DNA of 64,000 nt from Corynebacterium efficiens YS-314 (lineage in GTDB: Bacteria > Actinomycetota > Actinomycetes > Mycobacteriales > Mycobacteriaceae), in NCBI RefSeq assembly GCF_000011305.1, contig NC_004369.1, positions 124,001-188,000 of the forward strand, given 5' to 3'. The position numbers were made by a program, and so were the translations under genes. A model generated the notes under the pieces. That model worked only from the letters and a program-made list of their open reading frames with translations. It was not told the DNA's origin and made no database searches. Of the stretch, positions 34,136-42,522 are shown piece after piece (position 1 is the first letter of the stretch; every line of letters begins with the position of its first letter).

Positions 34136-35058
34136 GACTTCCTGGAGACCGTCTTGAGGAATTCCGCGACATCCCTGATGCGCTCCCGGGCGATCTGCGG
34201 GGTGGAGATGCGGTGGCGGGCAACATAGTCCCTGGTGGTGACATGGTCCAGACCGTCCAGCCCCTCGGGTCGGTCGGCCACCTCATCGTGGGTGGCGATC
34301 TGCACAAAGGTGCTGGGCCATTCGGAGGCCGGACCAAGCTGCACCGAACCCCGGATCTCCTCCGGAAGCCTGTCCACGCTGGCGAGATCCGGGAAGGTGA
34401 GGATGAGGGCGTCGAAAAGCTTCGCGTTGAGCGCCGCCAGCGCCGCACCCGAGGAATAACCCCAGCCCGCGATCGAGGTGGCGTTGTGGTGGCGGGCGTA
34501 CCCGACCGCCTTGGCCACGGCCTCGTTCATCTCGCTCAGGGTGTGGTGCGGGGCCAGCGGGTAATCCAGGTCGAGGATCGTGGTGCCGGACAGCTCCGCG
34601 GCCGCGGCCACCTCCGGGCGCCACTGGAACTCCAGGGCGTCACCGGACCCACGCCACCAGCCACCGCTGTGGAAGGACACCGCCCACTGGCCGGTCGGGT
34701 TGGACGGCACGAACACCGCGCCACCGACCTCCGGTGCGGAATCAACCGACACCTCACCGATATAGGCCACCCCCGGCATCGCATGATCCACGGCTGAACC
34801 CAACATCAGCATCGCGGTGTGGGTGGTGCGGTCCGGTAGGTGGGCGACATACCGGTCCGCGGGATCGGGATCACCGGAACCACCGGCCCACGGCGGGGTG
34901 AAATCGGGGAGTGGGTAGTGGGCGTCGAAATAGGAGGCCAGCTGCTCCAACTGCTCCTCATCGCTGAGCTCGCGGTCAACCCCACCGACCTCGAACTCCT
35001 CACGGAAACGCTGTTCCTGCTGCTCTGCGGTTTCTTCACGATTGTTCTTCTCAGACAT
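34132..35058 (-). CDS. alpha/beta-hydrolase fold protein
   Basis: 308 residues. The oxyanion segment SFHSGGWWRGS (near 145) and the nucleophile elbow GWGYSSGAAL (GxSxG, near 198) indicate an HSL/esterase-type hydrolase; a C-terminal His lies in VARHRIS. The first ~75 residues are acidic and Glu/Gln-rich. There is no signal peptide. Such proteins are esterases or amidases; the substrate is unknown. ATG 35058 has GGTGG a few bases ahead. Confidence 0.75.
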   Translation of the reverse strand: MSEKNNREETAEQQEQRFREEFEVGGVDRELSDEEQLEQLASYFDAHYPLPDFTPPWAGGSGDPDPADRYVAHLPDRTTHTAMLMLGSAVDHAMPGVAYIGEVSVDSAPEVGGAVFVPSNPTGQWAVSFHSGGWWRGSGDALEFQWRPEVAAAAELSGTTILDLDYPLAPHHTLSEMNEAVAKAVGYARHHNATSIAGWGYSSGAALAALNAKLFDALILTFPDLASVDRLPEEIRGSVQLGPASEWPSTFVQIATHDEVADRPEGLDGLDHVTTRDYVARHRISTPQIARERIRDVAEFLKTVSRKS

Positions 35059-35243
35059 GACCACCACCTTAGTTCGCAGCGCGGACGCGATGGGGTGGAG
35101 TGAAAAGTCCAACAAAAACCACCGCTGCGGCAGGGATCAGGGCGAGTACCCGGAGGGGAAAAAGTACCACCCCTGAAACCGTGTTGACGCGTACGCTGAA
35201 CACACAGAGTTATCCTCACGACTTTTCTATGGAGAGATGTGCC

Positions 35244-35867
35244 ATGAGCGGCGTAGCCAAGATGTATGACACGACCATCGTCCCGCCCAAGGAGGAGGTT
35301 GCCCGCAACTGGGCAGGCTCGGTGGAACTCAAGGGCAGCTACCGTCTGGTGGATACCGTGGGTGAGGAGGTCGGCATCGAGGTGCTCATCGCCACCGACC
35401 TGGATGGCCGCCTCGTGCAGATACCCTTCACCTACCGTCCCTCGGAGATTAACCCCGAGCAGACGCTCGCCACCATTGAGCATGGCGTGCTGGGCAAGCG
35501 TTGGGTGACCAATGCGCTCGGTGATCCGGTGGCGGTGCGTGAATTCATCCGCACCATCCTCACCGGTGATGACGGTGCGACCCGTGATGATGGTGTCGCC
35601 CCCACCCTCGATATCCGTGGCACCGGCAAGGAGAGCGAGGTGGAGCTGGCTGATGTTGAGCTCGCCGAGGTCACCCGTCAGCGTGCGCTGGGCACCGTGA
35701 AGGTCAACGGCAAGTACCGCAACTTCATGCTCCGACTGCCGCATGTGCTCACCGGGTACAACCACACCGGCCGGGGCCACAGTGCCACGGCGCTGCGTCT
35801 GGTGGCACCGAACCCCGGTGGGAGCGACCGGGAGCTGCTCGTCGCCGAGTTCAACTGGCTGGAGTAG
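35244..35867 (+). CDS. stand-alone maltokinase N-terminal-cap-like protein
   Basis: 207 residues. WAGSVELKGSYRLVDTVGEEVG (28-49), VQIPFTYRP and IEHGVLGKRWVTNALGDPVAV follow the pattern of the cap domain of actinobacterial maltokinases (Pep2/Mak), but no kinase domain follows. I believe it belongs to the group some annotators call CG0192-related proteins; I cannot confirm this here. GGAGAG lies seven bases before ATG 35244. It may bind an alpha-glucan or sugar phosphate; function unknown. Confidence 0.65.
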   Translation: MSGVAKMYDTTIVPPKEEVARNWAGSVELKGSYRLVDTVGEEVGIEVLIATDLDGRLVQIPFTYRPSEINPEQTLATIEHGVLGKRWVTNALGDPVAVREFIRTILTGDDGATRDDGVAPTLDIRGTGKESEVELADVELAEVTRQRALGTVKVNGKYRNFMLRLPHVLTGYNHTGRGHSATALRLVAPNPGGSDRELLVAEFNWLE

Positions 35868-35879
35868 GCCCGGTTAACT

Positions 35880-35931
35880 CCCGGCGGCCCCCTGCCGCCC
35901 CTCCCGCTGGGGCGGTAAGGGGGTAGCCGGG
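35880..35931. terminator. long GC-rich bidirectional hairpin
   Basis: Nested pairs CCCGGC/GCCGGG, CCCCCT/AGGGGG and CCGCCCC/GGGGCGG close on a TCCCGCT loop between two convergent genes. The stem is long and very stable but has no T run. A copy of the GCTTGTCGACG word follows at once on the M13 peptidase side. Confidence 0.7.
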
Positions 35932-35956
35932 TGGGGCGTCGACAAGCGCGGGTGGT

Positions 35957-37894
35957 TTACCAGATCGCGATGCGGTCCTCGGGCCTGATGTAGACCGGGG
36001 AACCCTCCACCACGTCGAAGGCCTCGTAGAACTCCGCGACATTGCCAGCGATGGTGTTGCAGCGGAACTCGGCGGGGGAGTGGGGATCGATGGCGAGGTA
36101 CTGCACCGCCATCTCCGGGCGGATCGCGGTGCGCCACACCCGCGCCCACGCCAGGAACAACCGCTGCAGACCGTTGAACTCCCGGTTGGCCAGATCCGGT
36201 TCGGCACCGTCGGCGGCGAAAGGCGCGCGGGGGGAGGTCTCGAAGGTCAGGCCCTGATCCTCCAGGTACTTCCGGTACGCCACCACGGCGATCCCCAGCC
36301 CGCCCAGGTCACCGATGTTCTCGCCGACGGTGAAGGCACCGTTGACACCATCGGTCTCGATGTTGTGCTTCTTCAACACCGCCGGAACCAGGCCGTTGAA
36401 CTGCTCGATGAGGCGCTCGGTGAGCTTGTTGAACTCCGTGCGGTCCTCATCCGTCCACCAGGAATTCAGGTTGCCGTCGCCGTCATACTGGCTGCCCTGA
36501 TCATCGAAACCATGACCGATCTCATGACCGATCACCGCGCCGATTGCACCGAAATTCTCCGCGGCATCGGCCTCGGGATCGAAGAACGGCGGGCGCAGGA
36601 TCGCAGCGGGGAAGGTGATGTCATTGACCACCGGGTTGTAGAACGCATTGACCGTCTGCGGGGTGGTCACCCACTCATCCCGATCTGCTGGCTTGCCGAT
36701 CTTGCCCAACTCATAATCATGCAGGAACGCCGAACCGCGACGGACATTGTCCACCAGATCCGCACCCCCGGCACTGAACTCCAGACCCTCGTAGGAACGC
36801 CACTTCTCCGGGTAACCGATCTTGGCGTTGAACTTCTCCAGCTTCTCCAACGCGCGCTCCCGCGTCGCCGGCGTCATCCACACCAGGTTGCTGATGCGCT
36901 CCCGGTACGCCGCCACCAGGTAGTCCACGAGGGTGAGCATCTCGGCCTTGCTGCTGGCCGGGAAGTGCTTTTCGACGAACCGCTGCCCGATCTCCTCACC
37001 CACGAACCGCTCCGCGAGCGCCACAGCCCGCTTCCAGCGGTCCTTCTGCTCCGTCGCCCCCGACAGGGTCGTGCCGTAGAAATCGAAGTTCGCCTGCGCA
37101 ATCTCCTCCGATAACAACCCGGCCCGGGACCGCAGGATGTGCCACGTGGCCCACAACTGCCAGTCCGCCAGACGATCAGCTGAGAACAACTTGTCCAGGT
37201 GCTCTGCGTAGGACGGCATCATGTTGACCAGCCTGACCTCCGGGAGACGGGAACCGAGGAGCAGGGACCGGACCCTGCGGGGCAGCTGATCAAACTCGGT
37301 GGGATTGTAGGTGGCCACCGCATCACGGGTCTTCACCACATTCCAGTGCCCCCGTGCGATGTCCTTCTCCAGGGCGATCACGCGTTTCGCGGCGGTCTGG
37401 GCATCCAGGCCGGACAGGCGCGTCGGGTGGAGGAACCCCAGCATCCGGGCCACATGCTCCCCATAAGCGGAGAGAGTCTCCTGATGCGCCGGCTCACGGT
37501 AATACGCCTCATCCGGCAGACCCAGACCCGACTGCAGGATATAGGCAATCGACTCATCCGAGGAGGAGTCCTTCTCCACCCAGTAACCGATCGGCGCACC
37601 CACCCCCTCCCGGTCCAACTCGCCGAGAACAGTGGTGAACTCATCAATATTCGCCACCGACAACCGGTCCAGATCCGGGTCGATCGCCTTGACACCGAGG
37701 TCATTGATGGCGTCGGTATCCATGAACGAGGCATAGATCGCACCCGCGCGACCCTCATCCTCCTTCACAATCTCATGGACATCCTCCTCCGCATCATCGC
37801 GCAGCTTATGGAACGTGCCGTCCACAGCGCGATCGTCGGGAATGATGTGGCTATCCAGCCAGGGGCCATTGACATAACGGTAGAGATCCTTCAT
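35957..37894 (-). CDS. pepO: M13-family zinc metalloendopeptidase (PepO/neprilysin type)
   Basis: 645 residues, near the usual bacterial PepO length. The zinc site is HEIGH at 457-461 with the third ligand Glu525 in ENIGDLGG; NAFYNPVVNDI and the VGEEI segments are family markers. There is no signal peptide or membrane anchor, so the enzyme should be cytoplasmic, as for bacterial PepO that trims peptides. ATG 37894 is chosen since the family begins at DLYRYVNGPW and TAGAGT lies 7 bases upstream (leaderless). The frame stays open for 70 more codons upstream through repeats, but those codons are not protein-like. Confidence 0.9.
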   Translation of the reverse strand: MKDLYRYVNGPWLDSHIIPDDRAVDGTFHKLRDDAEEDVHEIVKEDEGRAGAIYASFMDTDAINDLGVKAIDPDLDRLSVANIDEFTTVLGELDREGVGAPIGYWVEKDSSSDESIAYILQSGLGLPDEAYYREPAHQETLSAYGEHVARMLGFLHPTRLSGLDAQTAAKRVIALEKDIARGHWNVVKTRDAVATYNPTEFDQLPRRVRSLLLGSRLPEVRLVNMMPSYAEHLDKLFSADRLADWQLWATWHILRSRAGLLSEEIAQANFDFYGTTLSGATEQKDRWKRAVALAERFVGEEIGQRFVEKHFPASSKAEMLTLVDYLVAAYRERISNLVWMTPATRERALEKLEKFNAKIGYPEKWRSYEGLEFSAGGADLVDNVRRGSAFLHDYELGKIGKPADRDEWVTTPQTVNAFYNPVVNDITFPAAILRPPFFDPEADAAENFGAIGAVIGHEIGHGFDDQGSQYDGDGNLNSWWTDEDRTEFNKLTERLIEQFNGLVPAVLKKHNIETDGVNGAFTVGENIGDLGGLGIAVVAYRKYLEDQGLTFETSPRAPFAADGAEPDLANREFNGLQRLFLAWARVWRTAIRPEMAVQYLAIDPHSPAEFRCNTIAGNVAEFYEAFDVVEGSPVYIRPEDRIAIW

Positions 37895-38012
37895 GCAGCC
37901 CACTCTAGACAACTCACCTGCTACCGGTCTGCGGCGGGAGCGCCTCCGGTGCTGACCTGTGTCGCGAGGGGCCGTGTCGGGCCGTGTCGGGCGGTGGCTG
38001 GGCGGGATGGCG

Positions 38013-38060
38013 GCGGTGCAGCGGTGCGGCGGTGCGGTGGTGCGGTGGTGCGGTGGTGCA
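38013..38060. repeat. six tandem 8-bp units
   Basis: Six back-to-back copies of GYGGTGCR (GCGGTGCA, GCGGTGCG twice, GTGGTGCG twice, GTGGTGCA). The last unit is also the first eight bases of the 83-bp repeat that follows, suggesting local slippage or expansion of that repeat's start. Confidence 0.85.
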
Positions 38061-38300
38061 AACCCGTGCACATTATCCGCTGGAACCGCCCCTCCCGCGA
38101 GCAAGTCCGCATGGTTGTGCGGGGTTGTAGCTCTGGTGGTGCAAAACCGTGCACACTACCGGCTGAAACGGTCCGTGGCCCGGGGGAGTTGGCACGGTTG
38201 TGCCCCGTTGCGGTCCCGACGCGACGAACCCGTACCCACTGCCTCCTGAAACCGCCCGTCCCGCGAGCTAGTCGGCACGGTTTTGCATGCCAGCCCCGCA
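38052..38300. repeat. three imperfect 83-bp tandem repeats
   Basis: Units at 38052-38134, 38135-38217 and 38218-38300 line up at exactly 83-bp spacing. Shared landmarks are CAAACCCGTGCAC at the left (anchored at 38059, 38142, 38225), a GCTGGAACCGCCC-like centre, CCCGCGAGC and GCATGGTTGTGC-like right end. In units 1 and 2 the left landmark is itself an inverted repeat, GTGCA-N6-TGCAC. The third is the most diverged on the left. The region is non-coding between pepO and a secreted protein. Confidence 0.8.
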
Positions 38301-38356
38301 CCAGGAACCCGCACCGCCCCCGCCCCGGGATGAAACTGAGCGGGTAGCCTTGATAC

Positions 38357-39220
38357 GTGAGTTCTACACAGGGTATGTATCAGCTGAAACCGGTGGGAAG
38401 AGCGAAGTTGTGGTGGTCGATCATGGGAATCGCCGCGGTGCTTCTGCTGCTTCCCCTCGGAGTGAATGCGGTGGTGCCGGACAACAGCAACAGCTACCGG
38501 CAGTTGAGTATCGGGGCGCTCGGTTATGAGTGGGAGGTCCCGGTGGTCACCAGCTCAGGGGAGCCGGTGATGTGCGAGATGACCTCGGATGATCTCTTCA
38601 TGAAGTACTGGGAGTGCAACGGGGACACCACTGTGGTCACCATGCTGGTGGAGGGGGTGGAGGATCCGGAGAACACCCTGCGCCGGATGATCCGCGCCAC
38701 CCTGGCCACTCCGATGCCGGAGGATATTGTTCCTACCGCAGCAAGTGAGGATGGCCGCGCCCACACCCTGTTGCAGCCCGGTACGGATGAGGGATTCCTG
38801 GTTTCCCTTCCCATCGTGGCGATCAGTCAGCAGGGGCAGGGGGATTTTGAGGATGTGACGGCGGTGGCCATCGTCAATGGGGTGTCCAATGAGTATTACG
38901 CATCCCACATCTGGTCGAGCCTGGCCGTGGACCGTGGTCTGCCCTATGAGCAGGAGTTCCCGCTGCAGTTATCCGAGGATGGGCCGGAGTACCCGATGGA
39001 GCCGGATCCCTTCGGTGGTTTGTCGCCGGAGGATCTGCCGTGGGATCAGTTCCCGTGGGAGGAGTGGCTCAATGAACCGGAGGGTGCGACCCCGCACGGT
39101 GGGTTCGGCGGTTTCGGCAGCCTGCCGGAGGGACTCCTGCCGGACAGTGAACCATCCGAGGAGGACCTGCCCGGCGGTAGCAACCCGAATCAGTCCCCAG
39201 CAGTGGAGGAGGCAGCATGA
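38357..39220 (+). CDS. membrane-anchored extracytoplasmic protein of unknown function
   Basis: 287 residues starting at GTG 38357 (ATG at 38375 is the alternative). One hydrophobic helix (about 18-40) follows a short basic N-terminus (KPVGRAKLWW), then an acidic extracytoplasmic domain with two Cys (MCEMTSDD and YWECNGD) about 17 residues apart, likely disulfide-linked, and a Pro/Glu/Gly-rich tail. TAGCCT lies six bases before GTG. Not recognised; its stop overlaps the PrsW gene (ATGA), so the two products probably work together. Confidence 0.7.
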   Translation: MSSTQGMYQLKPVGRAKLWWSIMGIAAVLLLLPLGVNAVVPDNSNSYRQLSIGALGYEWEVPVVTSSGEPVMCEMTSDDLFMKYWECNGDTTVVTMLVEGVEDPENTLRRMIRATLATPMPEDIVPTAASEDGRAHTLLQPGTDEGFLVSLPIVAISQQGQGDFEDVTAVAIVNGVSNEYYASHIWSSLAVDRGLPYEQEFPLQLSEDGPEYPMEPDPFGGLSPEDLPWDQFPWEEWLNEPEGATPHGGFGGFGSLPEGLLPDSEPSEEDLPGGSNPNQSPAVEEAA

Positions 39221-40221
39221 ACCGGCTATTTTCCGTGACCCTGTGGGTGGTGATCGTCCTGTCTACCCCGATGCTGTTTCTCACCCTGGCAGCGGGGGTC
39301 TTCATCGATCCGGTGGCCACGGTGCTGGGTGTGGTCTTCGCGGTGGTGTATCTGACGGTGGTGGTGTGGGTACTCAGCCGGACACCGTTGTGGCCTGATT
39401 TCCGGACCCATCGCCGGGGGCCGGATGGGAAGAAGCGTCGTGGTCATGGGTCGACGGCCCAGTGGGTGGCGGCGTGTCTGTTGTGGGGTGGTCTGGCTGC
39501 GGTGGGTATCGCCTTGTTGACCAGTACCGCCCTGTTGGATCTGATGGTCAAGCTGAATCTGGATTTCTTCATGCTCAGCATGGCGGGTGGGTACCCGGAG
39601 GAGATCGCCAAGGCGCTCGGGGCCGCGTTGATTCTGATGGCGTTCCGGCAGCTGAACCGGCCGTGGCATGGCCTTATCACCGGTGCGCTGGTGGGGTTGG
39701 GCTTCGAGGTCAATGAGAATCTTCTCTATGGGTCCACGGGTGCGCTGCTGGATGCCAATTCGGATATCGACGGCGTTCTGATCATGTGGGGTTACCGCAC
39801 GCTCGCAGGTCCGCTGATCCACACCATCCTCACCGCCTTCGCCGGTTACGGTATCGCCCTGGCGCTCTTCCGCGCACACAAGACCTTGGCGTGGCGTTGC
39901 GGTGTCGCGGCGGGTTGGATCGGGATCGCGTTCATTCTGCATTTCGCGTGGAACATGCTGTGGGAGACCACTCTGGCCAGCATCATCAACATCGTGGTGA
40001 TCTCCCTGATCATGTACCCGCTGTTCGGTTACCTGATCTGGCGCAGTTGGCGTGAGGCCCGCGCCGATGGGTCCTACGCCTACGCGCCGGGCGCGCTGAC
40101 CACCACCGCCGACCTTGCGCTTATCGACGCCCCGACCACCCCTTCCCTCACCGCCCCGCCGGCGGAACCGGTTGCAGCGGGAACGGAGGAAACCGCCATC
40201 GGTGATGGCGGTTCCAGGTGA
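39217..40221 (+). CDS. PrsW-family intramembrane metalloprotease
   Basis: 334 residues with about eight membrane segments. PrsW motifs are EExxK at Glu128-Glu129-Lys132 (YPEEIAK), ExNEN at 164-168 (GFEVNENLLYG), His202 in LIHTILTAFAGYG and a His/Trp/Asn block HFAWNMLW near 242. The family cuts membrane anchors, for example of anti-sigma factors. Translational coupling to the preceding single-helix secreted protein makes that protein a candidate substrate or partner. The last ~55 residues are a cytoplasmic Ala/Pro-rich tail. Confidence 0.85.
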   Translation: MNRLFSVTLWVVIVLSTPMLFLTLAAGVFIDPVATVLGVVFAVVYLTVVVWVLSRTPLWPDFRTHRRGPDGKKRRGHGSTAQWVAACLLWGGLAAVGIALLTSTALLDLMVKLNLDFFMLSMAGGYPEEIAKALGAALILMAFRQLNRPWHGLITGALVGLGFEVNENLLYGSTGALLDANSDIDGVLIMWGYRTLAGPLIHTILTAFAGYGIALALFRAHKTLAWRCGVAAGWIGIAFILHFAWNMLWETTLASIINIVVISLIMYPLFGYLIWRSWREARADGSYAYAPGALTTTADLALIDAPTTPSLTAPPAEPVAAGTEETAIGDGGSR

Positions 40222-40231
40222 AGTCCTCTAT

Positions 40232-41718
40232 CTAGTGCGCGACGATCCTGGTGATCGGCTTGCGGTGCTTGATCAGGATGCCGCAGACCACGGACGCCGG
40301 GGCGGCGCTGCCGGCCACCAGGTAACCGACGGTGAAGGCCTCGGGGAGGGGCATGCCCTCCGGGGTGGCGTATCCGGACATGATGGCGGAGTAGATGGCG
40401 GTGCCGATCGAGGTCATCGACAGTGCGATGGCCACGTACACCGAGGCCGTGCCGGCACCCTTGCCGTGGGCTGCCTCGATCGCGATGACGGAGACGGATG
40501 CGGTGAGCAGGGTGGTGTAGGCGGTGCCGAAGAGGAAGATCGCCAGGGTCACGACCCAGACGTTGGTGTGGGCGAAGGCCAGCACCATGAAAGCGGTGAA
40601 CATGCCCAGTCTGGCGACGATGATGGTGCCCCGTGGGCTGCGGCCCAGGGTCTTCGGTGCGATCCGGGTGGCGACGATACCCGCGAAGGTCATTGGGCAG
40701 GAAGACGAACGAAGCGGCCAGGGCGGTCATGCCGAATCCGAAGGCGATGGGGGGCCGCAGGGATCTGCAGGATGGTCATGGTGAGGTTGAAGAGCATGGA
40801 TCCGCCGATGCCGAGGGAGACGAAGATCGCGTAGGCGGGGCCGAGGCGGCGGGAGAAGATGTCACGCACCGGCAGCAGGGGATTGCGGGTACGGGATTCC
40901 CAGACCAGGGACACGGCCAGCAGCAGGGCACCGGTGCCCACGGTGGCGATGGTCAGTCCGGAGAACACACCCCAAACTGTCGACTGTGAGATGCCGATGC
41001 ACAGCAGCAGGCCGATGCCCATGATGGCCACGCCGATGATGTCGAGGCGTTCGGTCGCACCCTTCATCTTGGATTCGTACCGGCGGTGCAGGGCGTCGGA
41101 GTCGAGTCCGTAGAAGTAGAAACCGATGGCGCTGATGATGGTGAGCACGGCGCCGATCCAGAAGGCGTCGCGCCAGTCGCCACCCATGGCCAGCAGTGCA
41201 CCAACGAAGGCGAAACCGAGGAACACGCCGATGGCCTGGCCGCCGGCGATGACGGCCACGGTCTTGCGGCGGTTCTCCGGGGTGAGGCGGTCGTTCATGA
41301 TGCCCACGCACAGTGCCTGTCCGGCTATGATGCCCACCAGCGCACGGCCGATGACCAGCACTAGGAAGCTCGGGGCGAGTGCGGAGATGACATAGCCGAG
41401 GGTGATGCCCACCAGGCTGATGAACATCAGGCGGCGGTGGCCGAAGACGTCACCGGCCTTGTCCAGGATGGTGATGGTCGCAGCACCCATGAGGGTGGTG
41501 CTCATCAGGGCCCAGGCGGTCTGGCCCGGGGTGAGTTGCAGGGAGGCGGCCATCGGCCCGTAGAGGGGGATCGCCATGAGGGTGCCCATCTCGTTGAGCA
41601 TCTGCAGGATGGAGAAGGTGACGGCCATGCGCAGGCCTGCCTGGCGCCAGGGGATCTGTTGGCCGGGTGTGGCGGTGCGGGTCCGGCGTGGGGGAGCCTG
41701 GATAGTTGTCTGGACCAT
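40232..41718 (-). pseudogene. MFS multidrug-type transporter gene with two frameshifts
   Basis: The reading starts at ATG 41718 (MVQTTIQAPPRR) and runs through about ten helices of a 14-helix DHA2/EmrB-QacA-type exporter, including DVFGHRRLMFISLVG and GRALVGIIAGQALCVG. After LQIPAAP the protein sense moves to another frame (IAFGFGMTALAASFVFLP) and then again (MTFAGIVATRIAPKTLGR) to stop at 40232. The first shift is at a six-G run (40749-40754), the second at a TT (40693-40694); removing one base at each would restore about 495 residues. Either a recent pseudogene, or sequencing errors. It would have exported drugs or metabolites. Confidence 0.7.
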
Positions 41719-41892
41719 GTTTCCTCGCCGAGTTGAATAAGATTGTCGACACTTTGGTCAGCAAGGTATGATCCAAAACACAGCATTGGACAAGTATCCA
41801 GTGAAAAATGGCCCGTTTTCCCGCCCGGCGGGGGTGGCTAATCCATGCCCGCTAAATCCCGTGCCCCGCCCGGGCCCGATGTTGGTTTCCGC

Positions 41893-42327
41893 TCACTCGT
41901 CAGCTGCTTTCTCCAGTTCCCGCACCCGCTGCTTGAGTGCCTTGCGCTCCTCCCAGTCGGCGGTGACATCGCGGAGGAGGGCGGCCACGCCCTCGATCTG
42001 GCCGGCGTCATCCTTGAGGATCGTGATCGAGAATTCCAGTGAGATCTTCGAGCCGTCCTTGCGTAGACCCGGCACCTTGAGTGGCTCGGATCCGTATTTG
42101 GTTTCCCCCGTGTCCATGACGCGGTCCCAGCCGACCCAGTGCGCCTTGCGGTGCTTCTCGGGGACGATGATGTCCAGGGACTGGCCGATGGCCTCGCCGG
42201 TGGGCCAGCCGAACATCTCCTCCGCGCCACCGTTCCATAGCTGGATGGTGCCGTCCCGGCCGGCGTAGATGATCGCCTCGTGCGTTTCGGCAAAGAGGCG
42301 TGCTGCGGTTTCCTCGAAGTTGAACAT
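41893..42327 (-). CDS. single-domain PAS protein
   Basis: 144 residues. Residues about 10-115 form a PAS domain (AIIYAGRDGTIQLWNGGAEEMFGW, then LDIIVPEKHR and SLEFSITILKDDAGQIEGVAALLRDVT), followed by a short charged coiled-coil-like end (ERKALKQRVRELEKA). There is no output domain, so it must signal through a partner. ATG 42327 gives nine bases to AAGGAG; ATG 42333 gives three. It is divergent from gltB and shares its upstream region. Cofactor unknown. Confidence 0.8.
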   Translation of the reverse strand: MFNFEETAARLFAETHEAIIYAGRDGTIQLWNGGAEEMFGWPTGEAIGQSLDIIVPEKHRKAHWVGWDRVMDTGETKYGSEPLKVPGLRKDGSKISLEFSITILKDDAGQIEGVAALLRDVTADWEERKALKQRVRELEKAADE

Positions 42328-42415
42328 GTGCATGTGCTCCTTTTCAACGGGTGGGATCGTACTAAAGCCATCATAGAGTGTGATCTGCAGCATAGGGGCG
42401 TCATGCGACCTCGCA

Positions 42416-42439
42416 TTTTCCTATAGGTTGATCGAAAAT
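42416..42439. promoter_or_regulatory. AmtR-like nitrogen-control box before gltB
   Basis: CTAT-N6-ATCG flanked by TTTTC on the left and GAAAA on the right fits the AmtR operator pattern TTTCTAT-N6-ATAGAAA with one change in the right half. AmtR represses gltBD in C. glutamicum when nitrogen is ample. It lies about 85 bases before the gltB ATG. Confidence 0.5.
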
Positions 42440-42522
42440 GGCCAAAAGGCACTTGCGCACGCCCGCCCCACCTGTTTTTCTTATTATCGAATGATTAATA
42501 GAAACCCTTAGGGGGAGCCAGC

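Noticed and set aside
38052..38300. 83-bp repeats as a CRISPR array
   Set aside because: Units are contiguous, diverged and without unique spacers, and no cas genes lie nearby.
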